DNA from: Brucella tritici
Lineage (GTDB): Bacteria > Pseudomonadota > Alphaproteobacteria > Rhizobiales > Rhizobiaceae
Direction of reading: 5' to 3'
Length of the DNA: 64,000 nt
Assembly: GCF_008932295.1 (NCBI RefSeq)
Contig: NZ_WBWA01000020.1
Coordinates: forward strand, 1 to 64,000
Part shown: piece after piece, positions 56,493 to 64,000 of the stretch
Layout: the number at the start of each line of letters is the position of its first letter
Numbering within the stretch: the stretch's first letter is position 1
Notes under the pieces: model-generated
Seen by the model: only the letters and a program-made list of their open reading frames with translations
Database searches by the model: none
What the model was told of the DNA's origin: nothing
Program-made: the position numbers and the translations under genes

Positions 56493-57230
56493 ATGTCTAT
56501 TATTTCAATTAATTCTAATAGAGCAATTTTTTACTCAGCAATCCTGCTACTGTCTGGAGTGCTGGCTGGCTGTACAACTATACCACCCACGAAATTGTGC
56601 ACGCCTCTCGAACAAAAGCAGCTTAAGAAACAGCATCTCGTCACCCAATCAGCTCTTGATCGCAAGGAAGCAGAGCTTTCCCGCTTGAGAAAGACCTCAT
56701 CTCAGGATCGTTGCGTGGGCAGCTTGTTTACCTCTGCTGTCAAATCAGTGCAGTGTACAAAATTGCTGACCAGAACAGATCGACTGGTAGCTGAAACACA
56801 GACTTTGCGCGAACGCCTTAATGAACTGAACATGGCGCTTGCCGGACGTGCGTCACCATCCAAACACGTAAAATCCTGCAAGGCGTCCTGGGTCGCATCG
56901 CCTAAGAAGCCTCAATTGAAAACGGTCCACATTCCGCAGCAGAAATTCAAAGCAACAGCCAAGGCGCGCGCCGAGATGAGTAGCACCATCACTTTGCCTG
57001 CCTATGAAACACCTGCTCCTGTCGAAGTGGAAAAAGTCGATTACACGTCATCTGCGGCGGTGCAGTCCTCGAATACTACACCGGCCTACGTCGCGCCTGC
57101 CAAAATAACCCCGCCTGTGGAACGCCCCTATACGGCGAACGCAAATGTCAGGGTTGTCGGCTCAGAGTTTTTTCCGGACCAATCAGCACCAGCAAGTCGG
57201 CCAGTTCCGGACCATGCGCCTGCCCCGTAA
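56493..57230 (+). CDS. Putative lipoprotein of unknown function
   Basis: A 245-residue protein with a lipoprotein signal ([15 protein letters not shown], lipobox LAGC). A short coiled coil follows (about 45-70 and 95-118) with four further cysteines between 27 and 132, then a basic stretch and a Pro/Ala/Val-rich tail. Not recognised. ATG 56493 has AGG nearby but a modest ribosome-binding site. Its last 83 bp lie opposite the end of gltX, an unusually long convergent overlap. Confidence 0.65.
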   Translation: MSIISINSNRAIFYSAILLLSGVLAGCTTIPPTKLCTPLEQKQLKKQHLVTQSALDRKEAELSRLRKTSSQDRCVGSLFTSAVKSVQCTKLLTRTDRLVAETQTLRERLNELNMALAGRASPSKHVKSCKASWVASPKKPQLKTVHIPQQKFKATAKARAEMSSTITLPAYETPAPVEVEKVDYTSSAAVQSSNTTPAYVAPAKITPPVERPYTANANVRVVGSEFFPDQSAPASRPVPDHAPAP

Positions 57231-58521
57231 GCGCTAGGCGCAAGGGCATGAAAAGGTTCTTGCCCTTGCGCCCCGTTGCAGCCTTCACCGCATCAGTCCA
57301 GACTTTCCAGGTTTGATGATCCCATGGAGCTGACGGCAACAGAGCAAAAGCCTCTTTCAGGAAAGCACGATCCTCTTCTGACAAGTCCGGCATTTCTGGC
57401 AAGTTGCCATCAACGATAGACCACCAATGCCCGGCATCCTTGAAGCGGTCGAGGTTTCCTCGTACTGCCAGCCAGAAGGGTTCAGCCTTCGCGCCGGAAA
57501 TACCCATGTCCGCCAGACGTGACTGGGCTTCTGAAAACGGCATCTCGTGCAGAAGGGCACGATTGAGCGTATCCAGTTCCGCAGGATCAAACTTTGCCGA
57601 TGACTTTGATATGGAAGCCAGATCGAAGCGTTCGGCCAGGCTTTCCATACTGGGCGCAGCCGATACACTTTCCGATGTACCAATCAGAATCGCCAGCGAT
57701 GCGACAGCCATGGGCTCGAAGCCAGCTTCGCGCAGTGAACCGACAGACAGAGCGCCGGTTCGTTTTGAAAGCCCTTCGCCCGAAATTGTCGTCAGCAAAT
57801 TGTGATGTCCAAAAACTGGAGCGGTAGCCCCCAGCGCCTCGAAAATCGCAATCTGCACGCCGGTATTGGTCACATGGTCATCGCCACGAATGATATGTGT
57901 GACACCCAGATCTATATCATCCACTACCGATGGCAGCGTGTAGAGATAAGTGCCGTCCTCACGCACCAGCACCGGATCCGACATTGATGCCAGATCGACA
58001 GTCTGCGGACCGCGAACCAGATCGTCCCAATGGACCTCCGTGCGCTTGGTATCGAATGGATCGGTTTCGAAATTGGGCAACAGGAAACGCCAGTGTGGCT
58101 TGCGCCCCTCAGCTTCGAAAGCGGCCCTCTCATCTTCGGTCAGCTTCAGGCCTTCGCGGCCATATACCGGCGGCAAACGACGCGCGAGACGCAGCTTGCG
58201 ACGGCGCTCCAACTCATCCGCTGTTTCATAACAGGCATAGAGCAAACCGGCCTGTTTGAGCTTCTCCACTGCCTTGCCGTAGACATCGAAACGCTTAGAC
58301 TGATATTCGACACGATCAGGTTTGATACCGAGCCAGTCGAGGTCGACTGCAATTGCCTGAGCATATTCTTCCCGGGAGCGTTCAACATCGGTATCGTCAT
58401 AGCGCAGAATGAACTTGCCGCCGTTCTTCTGAGCGAACAGCCAGTTTGAAAGCGCTGTGCGCGTATTGCCAATATGAATATAGCCCGTCGGCGACGGAGC
58501 AAAACGAACAGTTACGGTCAT
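57148..58521 (-). CDS. gltX: Glutamate-tRNA ligase
   Basis: Charges tRNA-Glu (and possibly tRNA-Gln) with glutamate. The 457-residue class I synthetase has the HIGH motif as [11 protein letters not shown] near residue 15 and KMSKS as GLSKRTGA near 237. Many alphaproteobacteria have two GluRS copies; I cannot tell whether this is the discriminating or tRNA-Gln-specific one. Begins 11 nt after nadE stops, so these form an operon; overlaps the lipoprotein gene by 83 bp at the 3' end. Confidence 0.94.
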   Translation of the reverse strand: MTVTVRFAPSPTGYIHIGNTRTALSNWLFAQKNGGKFILRYDDTDVERSREEYAQAIAVDLDWLGIKPDRVEYQSKRFDVYGKAVEKLKQAGLLYACYETADELERRRKLRLARRLPPVYGREGLKLTEDERAAFEAEGRKPHWRFLLPNFETDPFDTKRTEVHWDDLVRGPQTVDLASMSDPVLVREDGTYLYTLPSVVDDIDLGVTHIIRGDDHVTNTGVQIAIFEALGATAPVFGHHNLLTTISGEGLSKRTGALSVGSLREAGFEPMAVASLAILIGTSESVSAAPSMESLAERFDLASISKSSAKFDPAELDTLNRALLHEMPFSEAQSRLADMGISGAKAEPFWLAVRGNLDRFKDAGHWWSIVDGNLPEMPDLSEEDRAFLKEAFALLPSAPWDHQTWKVWTDAVKAATGRKGKNLFMPLRLALTGQAHGPELADLLVLIGPEKTLSRQP

Positions 58522-58532
58522 TTTAGTGTCTT

Positions 58533-60185
58533 TCAGCGGTCGCGGAAGCGGTTCGTTATAGGGTAGCGGCGATCGCGTCCGAAATTCTTCTTGGTAATTT
58601 TAACACCAGGCGCCGACTGTCGGCGCTTATATTCAGCGAGATAGAGCAAATGTTCAATCCGTTGAACGATTTCGAGTGGATGCCCGCGCTTGGCAATCTC
58701 AGTGTTGCTCATTTCGTTTTCGACGAGGCATTCAAGAATGTCATCCAGAACCGGATAAGGCGGCAAACTATCCTGATCCGTCTGATTTTCACGCAGTTCA
58801 GCGGATGGCGCTTTGGAAATGATATTGTGCGGGATCACCTCACCCGACGGGCCAAACGCGCCGTTCGGTACATGGCTGTTACGCCACTCCGACATCGCAT
58901 AGACCTGCATCTTGTAGACATCCTTGATCGGATTGAACCCGCCATTCATGTCGCCATAAAGCGTCGCATAGCCGACCGACATTTCAGACTTGTTGCCGGT
59001 GGTAACAACCATCGAACCAAATTTGTTTGAAACAGCCATCAGAATGGTGCCGCGTGCACGGCTCTGCAGGTTTTCTTCCGTAACACCGCTCTCGGTTCCC
59101 TTGAAAAGCGGATGCAGCACCTCAAGAAAGCCTTCAACTGGCGCGGAAATAGGAACGATATCGTAACGAACGCCGAGTGCCTTCGCACAATCAGCAGCGT
59201 CTTTGAGAGATTCATCGGACGTGTAGCGGTAGGGCAGCATGATGCAGCGCACCCGATCCTTACCCAATGCATCGACACCCAGAGCCGCACAGATTGCCGA
59301 GTCGATGCCGCCCGAAAGCCCGAGCACCACATCCTTGAAACCGTTCTTGTTCACATAATCCCGCAATCCAAGCATGCAGGCGGAATAGTCAGCTTCAAGC
59401 CTTTCCGGAAGAATGGCCTTCTCACCTTCATCACAGCGCCAGCCGTCATTCTCTCTGTGCCAGACGGTCAGCGTGATCTGCTCCAAGAATTGCGGCATTT
59501 GCAGGCAAAGCGACCGGTCAGCGTTGAATGCGAACGATCCACCATCGAAAACCAACTCATCCTGCCCGCCAACCTGATTGGCATAAACCATTGGCAAATC
59601 GGTTTCGATTACCTGTTTCAGGACCACTTGATGGCGTCGGTCCATTTTCGCACGGTGATAGGGCGAACCGTTTGGTACAAGCAAAATCTCTGCGCCACTC
59701 TCGGCCAGCGTTTCCGCCACACCGAGTTCACCCCAAATATCTTCACAGATTGGAATCCCGATGCGAACGCCGCGGAAATTAACTGGTCCCGGCATTGGAC
59801 CTGCCTGAAATACGCGCTTCTCATCGAACTCGCCATAATTCGGCAGGTCGACCTTGAACCGTTCGGCAATAATCTCGCCACCATCCAGCACTGCAATGGA
59901 GTTATGCAGTCCGCTTTCACGGCTGAGCGGTGTTCCTATGATGACACCGGGGCCGCCATCGGCTGTGTCGCGTGCTAGTTCGCTTACGGCCTTTTCACAT
60001 GCAGCAAGAAAGGATGGTTTCAAAACCAGATCTTCCGGCGGATAACCGGAGATGAACAACTCTGTAAACAGAATGAGATCGGCCTTCATCCTGGCAGCCT
60101 CGGCGCGTGCCGCGCGTGCCTTGGTCAGGTTTCCGGCGATATCGCCCATGACGGGATTAAGCTGCGCAACGGCAATACGGAGCAT
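58533..60185 (-). CDS. nadE: Glutamine-dependent NAD+ synthetase
   Basis: Last step of NAD synthesis, using glutamine as nitrogen source. Residues 1-255 form a nitrilase-type glutaminase (Glu in [14 protein letters not shown], Lys in [11 protein letters not shown], Cys in PICEDIWGE); residues about 275-550 form the ATP-pyrophosphatase synthetase with [15 protein letters not shown]. Total 550. ATG 60185 ([15 protein letters not shown]) is the family start; the frame reaches 60218. Confidence 0.95.
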   Translation of the reverse strand: MLRIAVAQLNPVMGDIAGNLTKARAARAEAARMKADLILFTELFISGYPPEDLVLKPSFLAACEKAVSELARDTADGGPGVIIGTPLSRESGLHNSIAVLDGGEIIAERFKVDLPNYGEFDEKRVFQAGPMPGPVNFRGVRIGIPICEDIWGELGVAETLAESGAEILLVPNGSPYHRAKMDRRHQVVLKQVIETDLPMVYANQVGGQDELVFDGGSFAFNADRSLCLQMPQFLEQITLTVWHRENDGWRCDEGEKAILPERLEADYSACMLGLRDYVNKNGFKDVVLGLSGGIDSAICAALGVDALGKDRVRCIMLPYRYTSDESLKDAADCAKALGVRYDIVPISAPVEGFLEVLHPLFKGTESGVTEENLQSRARGTILMAVSNKFGSMVVTTGNKSEMSVGYATLYGDMNGGFNPIKDVYKMQVYAMSEWRNSHVPNGAFGPSGEVIPHNIISKAPSAELRENQTDQDSLPPYPVLDDILECLVENEMSNTEIAKRGHPLEIVQRIEHLLYLAEYKRRQSAPGVKITKKNFGRDRRYPITNRFRDR

Positions 60186-60277
60186 GGCAAGATTCTCGTG
60201 AGAGGCTAACATGCCCAAGCTTTAGCGCGCTTGGGTAAGCAAATGCAACGGATGCAATCAATCAACCGCTTTGTTTG

Positions 60278-60628
60278 TCAGACCAGATATGTCTTGACGA
60301 GGATATAGCCCCAGACCGCGACGACGAACACGATGGAAATCAGAACAGCGAGCGACCCGCAATCCTTTGCAATCTGAATTTCCTTATGAAAATCCCGCGA
60401 GACGGCATCACAAGTTGCCTCGATACCGGTGTTCAGCACTTCCACGAGGATAAGGAACAGGATCGATCCGGTCATAAAAAGGAAAGCAAGCCAGGTTGGC
60501 GCAAGGAAAAAAGCCACTGGCAGGGACAGAAGAAACAACACCAGCTCCTGTTGAACTGCCTTTTCATGTCCTGCGAGGTACTTCAGTGCTCGCATGGAAT
60601 TAAGAAAAGCCAGGAAAATCCGCTGCAT
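60278..60628 (-). CDS. dgkA: Diacylglycerol kinase
   Basis: Small inner-membrane kinase that recycles diacylglycerol to phosphatidic acid. 116 residues with three membrane helices and the DgkA signature EVLNTGIEATCDAVSRDFHKEIQIAKDCGSLAV (E-x-x-N-T-x-I-E ... KD.GSAAV). Start choice: GAGGG lies 5 nt before ATG 60628; ATG 60631 and TTG 60640 are adjacent alternatives. Confidence 0.9.
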   Translation of the reverse strand: MQRIFLAFLNSMRALKYLAGHEKAVQQELVLFLLSLPVAFFLAPTWLAFLFMTGSILFLILVEVLNTGIEATCDAVSRDFHKEIQIAKDCGSLAVLISIVFVVAVWGYILVKTYLV

Positions 60629-60767
60629 CATTACCCTCAATCAAATTGGTTACAGCTTGGCCCGAAAATCAAAGCCGATTTTCAGAAAGCATAAAGCGTT
60701 CCTCATGCATCCGTTCAGACACATGCCGCTCCAAGGCAATCAATAGGTGAGTTTCCCCGAAATGCAA

Positions 60768-60794
60768 CAGGGCGGAGATCGAAACCCCGCCCTG
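60768..60794 (-). terminator. Probable terminator of the DAHP synthase gene
   Basis: cagggcgg (60768-60775) pairs with ccgccctg (60787-60794). It is 25 nt beyond the leftward gene's stop; the T run on the minus strand is weak. Confidence 0.6.
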
Positions 60795-60818
60795 CACGTT
60801 CTGGAATGTTGGAAACCG

Positions 60819-62198
60819 TCAGGCGCTCGCGACCTGCTTGTCCGTACCGGCATCGCGCTCCTTCTTGAGGAGTTCGGCCAGCAAAAACGCCAGTTCCAGC
60901 GCCTGATCGGCGTTGAGACGTGGATCGCAATGCGTATGGTAGCGATCGTGCAGATCTTCTGCCGAGATCGCACGCGCGCCGCCCGTGCATTCCGTCACAT
61001 TCTTGCCAGTCATTTCGACATGAATACCACCTGGATGCGAGCCTTCAGCGCGATGAATCGCGAAGAAGGACTCCACTTCCTTGAGGATACGGTCGAACGG
61101 ACGCGTCTTGTAGCCACCGGCAGTGATCGTGTTGCCATGCATAGGATCACATGACCATACAACCTTGCGACCTTCCTTTTCGACAGCACGAATGAGCTGC
61201 GGCAGGTGATCGCCAACCTTGTCGTAGCCAAAGCGTGCAATCAGCGTCAGACGTCCTGCTTCGTTTTCCGGATTCAAAAGATCAATCAGGCGAATAAGAT
61301 CATCCGGCTGCAGCGACGGCCCACACTTGAGACCGAGCGGATTCTTGATGCCGCAGCAGTACTCGATATGAGCATGGTCAGCCTGACGTGTGCGGTCGCC
61401 GATCCAGATCATGTGGCCGGACGTGCCGTACCAGTCACCGGAAGTCGAGTCCACGCGGGTCAGAGCTTCTTCATATCCAAGAAGCAGCGCTTCATGGCTG
61501 GTGTAGAAATCGGTTTCACGCAGCGAATGATTGCTATCAGCAGTGATTCCGATTGCCCGCATGAAATTCATGGTTTCGGAAATACGCTGCGCCAAAGCTG
61601 CATATCGTTCTGCCTGCGGGCTCTTACCGACAAAGCCGAGCATCCACTGGTGAACGTTCTCCAGATTTGCGTAACCGCCCTGGGCGAACGCACGCAGCAG
61701 GTTAAGCGTTGCCGCAGACTGGCGGTATGCCATGTCCTGGCGCTGCGGATCAGGAATGCGCGAGGCCGCGTCAAATTCGATCCCGTTGATGATGTCACCA
61801 CGGTAGGATGGCAGTTCCACTCCATTAAGCGTTTCCATGTCCGATGAACGCGGCTTGGCGAACTGACCGGCGATACGGCCAACTTTCACGACCGGCTTCG
61901 AAGCGCCAAATGTCAGCACGACAGCCATCTGAAGAAATACGCGGAAAAAGTCGCGGATGTTATCCGCGCCATGTTCAGCAAAGCTTTCGGCGCAATCACC
62001 GCCCTGGAGCAGAAATGCCTTGCCTTCCGCCACTTCGGCCAATTGCTGCTTGAGCTTGCGCGCCTCACCTGCAAAAACCAGCGGCGGATAGGTGCGAAGA
62101 CGGGCCTCAACGTCGTTCAGAGCCTGTGCGTCCGGATAAAACGGCACTTGCTTGATCGGTTTGTTTCTCCAGGAATGCGGGGTCCAGTTCTTCGTCAT
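60819..62198 (-). CDS. aroG: Class II 3-deoxy-7-phosphoheptulonate (DAHP) synthase
   Basis: First enzyme of the shikimate pathway, joining PEP and erythrose 4-phosphate. The 459-residue protein is the plant/AroAII type: [19 protein letters not shown] at the start, [50 protein letters not shown] and WSCDPMHGN with the metal cysteine and histidine. It is unrelated in sequence to E. coli AroG; the symbol follows rhizobial usage. Single gene. Confidence 0.94.
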   Translation of the reverse strand: MTKNWTPHSWRNKPIKQVPFYPDAQALNDVEARLRTYPPLVFAGEARKLKQQLAEVAEGKAFLLQGGDCAESFAEHGADNIRDFFRVFLQMAVVLTFGASKPVVKVGRIAGQFAKPRSSDMETLNGVELPSYRGDIINGIEFDAASRIPDPQRQDMAYRQSAATLNLLRAFAQGGYANLENVHQWMLGFVGKSPQAERYAALAQRISETMNFMRAIGITADSNHSLRETDFYTSHEALLLGYEEALTRVDSTSGDWYGTSGHMIWIGDRTRQADHAHIEYCCGIKNPLGLKCGPSLQPDDLIRLIDLLNPENEAGRLTLIARFGYDKVGDHLPQLIRAVEKEGRKVVWSCDPMHGNTITAGGYKTRPFDRILKEVESFFAIHRAEGSHPGGIHVEMTGKNVTECTGGARAISAEDLHDRYHTHCDPRLNADQALELAFLLAELLKKERDAGTDKQVASA

Positions 62199-62406
62199 TT
62201 GAGCACCTGTTTGCTTCTATCCGCTCGATTTCTCTCGGATTATATCCTCCTTACACGAAAGCCGGAATCCCTTAACGGACAGCCCACATCTGACAATGAT
62301 GGCAGCCTGCCCCGGAAACCCGGCGTGCGTGGTCGCGCTGATATAATGCAGGCTGAGACTTTATGCCAGCAATATTCGTTAACCGAAGAAACCGGTTGCG
62401 AACGAT

Positions 62407-63801
62407 TTATCCGTCGATTTTCTCACCATTCACGACACGATAGGTCGGCTTGTACATGGTGACCAGTTCTTCGGCCGCTGTCGGATGAACCGCCATCGTA
62501 CGATCGAAGTCATCTTTGGTCGCACCGGCCTTGAGTGAAATACCCAAAAGCTGAGCCATTTCACCGGCGTCCGGCCCCATGATATGGGCCCCGACCACCC
62601 TGCGGCTCGCGGCATCGACGATGAGCTTCATGAGCATTTTCTCATTGCGACCGGAAAGCGTATTCCTCATCGGACGGAACAGCGCTCTGTAAACCTCGAT
62701 TTCCGGGTACTTCTTCGCCGCCTCATCTTCCGGCAAACCGACCGTGCCGATTTCGGGTTGGGAGAACACAGCCGTCGCGATCAGCTCGTGATCAGGCTTG
62801 GTCGGATTGTCCTTGAAGGCCGTTTCGAGGAAGCACATGGCTTCGTGGATTGCCACGGGCGTTAGCTGGACACGGTTCGTGACATCTCCCACAGCCCAGA
62901 TATTTGCAACATTGGTGCGCGAATAATCATCGACCGGAATAGCGCCAAGCTCATCCATCTTAACGCCAGCTCTCTCCAGCCCAAGACCCGTCGTGTTGGC
63001 CTTGCGCCCGATCGCCATCATTGCCTGACCGACATCCAATGTGTCGCCGTTGTTCAGCGAAATCTTCAGATTGCCGTCTGACTGTTTCTCGATCTTTTCG
63101 AAAACCGCTTCACAAATGATGCGAATGCCCTTGGCTTCCATCGTTTCGTGCAACAAATGGCGCAAATCCGGGTCGAAACGTGAGAGGATTTCCTTGCCTC
63201 GATAAACAAGCGTCGTTTCGACGCCAAGGCCATGGAATATGTTTGCAAACTCAACGGCGATATATCCGCCACCCGCAATGGCAATCGCTTTCGGCAGCTC
63301 GGCCAGATGAAACGCTTCGTTGGAGCTGATGCAAAATTCATATCCGGGCATGGTTTCAGGCATGCTCGGATGACCGCCGGTGGCGATCAATATCTGATCT
63401 GCTGTGACGCGACGACCATCGGCTTTCAGTTCGATAGTATGCTCATCAATCAATTCGGCCCGGCTGGAGAAAATTTCGACTTCAGAATTCTGGAGCCCCT
63501 TGGTATAGAGCCCCTCAAGCCGGGTAATCTCCTTGTCCTTGGCATCAATCAGCTTTTTCCAGTCGAATGTCGATGCGCCAACATCCCAACCGTAACCGGC
63601 AGCATCTTCAAAATGTTCAGGAAACTGCGAAGCATAGACGAAGAGCTTCTTCGGCACGCAGCCGCGAATAACACAGGTCCCACCCATGCGATATTCTTCC
63701 GCAAGGCCGACCTTCTTGCCCATCGCTCCGGCGAGACGTGCAGCCCGAACCCCGCCGGAACCGCCGCCGATAACAAACAGATCATAGTCGAAGCCGGTCA
63801 T
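62407..63801 (-). CDS. gor: Glutathione-disulfide reductase
   Basis: NADPH-dependent reduction of GSSG, keeping the cytoplasm reduced. 464 residues. FAD motif VIGGGSGGVRAARLA; redox disulfide Cys43-Cys48 in GGTCVIRGCVPKK (the disulfide loop normally reads CVNVGC, here CVIRGC as in plant/cyanobacterial-type GRs); NADPH motif AIAGGGYIAVEFA; and C-terminal VHPTAAEELV with catalytic His. ATG 63801 with GGAGAA upstream. It follows the partial gene at the window edge with a terminator between. Confidence 0.95.
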   Translation of the reverse strand: MTGFDYDLFVIGGGSGGVRAARLAGAMGKKVGLAEEYRMGGTCVIRGCVPKKLFVYASQFPEHFEDAAGYGWDVGASTFDWKKLIDAKDKEITRLEGLYTKGLQNSEVEIFSSRAELIDEHTIELKADGRRVTADQILIATGGHPSMPETMPGYEFCISSNEAFHLAELPKAIAIAGGGYIAVEFANIFHGLGVETTLVYRGKEILSRFDPDLRHLLHETMEAKGIRIICEAVFEKIEKQSDGNLKISLNNGDTLDVGQAMMAIGRKANTTGLGLERAGVKMDELGAIPVDDYSRTNVANIWAVGDVTNRVQLTPVAIHEAMCFLETAFKDNPTKPDHELIATAVFSQPEIGTVGLPEDEAAKKYPEIEVYRALFRPMRNTLSGRNEKMLMKLIVDAASRRVVGAHIMGPDAGEMAQLLGISLKAGATKDDFDRTMAVHPTAAEELVTMYKPTYRVVNGEKIDG

Positions 63802-63847
63802 GGGATTCTCCAATTAAACATTGCGTTGGCCGATATGTAGGCAAAAG

Positions 63848-63878
63848 AAAAAGCCCGGCCAAGTGACCGGGCTTTCAA
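63848..63878 (-). terminator. Terminator of the partial gene at the right edge
   Basis: aaagcccgg/ccgggcttt stem with 8-nt loop, A-rich upstream (T run on the minus strand), located 22 nt past the stop of the leftward gene at 63900. Confidence 0.8.
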
Positions 63879-63899
63879 ATTCCGCGTTACCGCTAAAAA

Positions 63900-64000
63900 T
63901 TACTGCTGTGCGGGTTGTGCCGGAGCTGCCGTAGCGCCTGCCTGGGCAGCCAGAACCTCGGCCACGCCTGTCGCCAGATCACGGGCGATGCCGTTCTGCC
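63900..64000 (-). CDS. C-terminal end of a leftward gene (partial)
   Basis: Thirty-two codons before a TAA stop (63900-63902) read ...NGIARDLATGVAEVLAAQ and an Ala/Pro/Gln tail. Periplasmic DUF2059 proteins are often encoded just before gor in related genomes (from memory), which would fit, but the fragment is too short to identify. Confidence 0.55.
   Translation of the reverse strand, partial: QNGIARDLATGVAEVLAAQAGATAAPAQPAQQ

Overview
The window looks like a stretch of chromosome from an alphaproteobacterium of the Brucellaceae (Brucella/Ochrobactrum group). The reasons are moderate GC content, a CckA hybrid kinase, a class II (B12-dependent) ribonucleotide reductase, a DksA without the usual zinc cysteines, a FliO-like membrane protein, a very long kinesin/apolipoprotein-like coiled-coil protein typical of Rhizobiales, and an Mla-type lipid transporter whose permease carries an N-terminal STAS domain. 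This assignment rests on recognising protein families, not on a database search.

Layout. 1-2.4 kb: a possible mobile-element edge, a CoA-transferase and a 53-residue membrane protein. 2.7-9.8 kb: a GGDEF protein, then a long leftward block (GNAT, mercaptopyruvate sulfurtransferase, AlaX-type editing protein, cysteine synthase, DEAD-box helicase, threonine dehydratase). 10-14.4 kb: tRNA-Leu, WrbA, a MoaB/CinA-like protein, a universal stress protein, xanthine phosphoribosyltransferase and a Nudix hydrolase. 14.4-19 kb: a 740-bp regulatory region with three NrdR-like boxes and one perfect DnaA box, followed by nrdJ. 19.2-28.1 kb: an MscS-type channel, a serine hydrolase, two flavoproteins, LtrA and CckA. 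28.5-34.6 kb: FliO-like protein, DksA, SixA-like phosphatase, the YcjX/YcjF pair and a small exported protein. 34.6-38.1 kb: folP-folB-folK, a DUF922 protein, a ferredoxin and a severely shortened ferredoxin-reductase-like flavoprotein. 38.7-43.6 kb: the 1620-residue coiled-coil protein. 43.7-47.5 kb: the four-gene Mla-like operon. 47.5-53.8 kb: an enolase-superfamily epimerase, a glycosyltransferase/LpxH-like pair, two divergent citrate-synthase-family genes (one with a DNA-binding head) and an SDR. 54-64 kb: malic enzyme, a lipoprotein, gltX, nadE, dgkA, class II DAHP synthase, glutathione reductase and the end of one more gene.

How genes work together. Most genes are housekeeping. Clear units are folP-folB-folK (folate), mlaE-mlaF-mlaD-lipoprotein (outer-membrane lipid transport), LpxH-like plus GT4 (envelope lipid/glycan), nadE-gltX (11 nt apart), cysK-alaX (2 nt apart) and ycjX-ycjF (ATGA overlap). 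Several convergent gene pairs overlap at their 3' ends, and one terminator lies inside the coding end of folK.

No CRISPR array, complete insertion sequence, prophage or obvious defence system is visible. The best leads for something new are the flavoprotein that has lost its NADPH domain next to a ferredoxin, the divergent citrate-synthase pair sharing a palindromic operator region, the precise 22/29- and 62-residue repeats of the giant coiled-coil protein, and the combined NrdR/DnaA control region of nrdJ.
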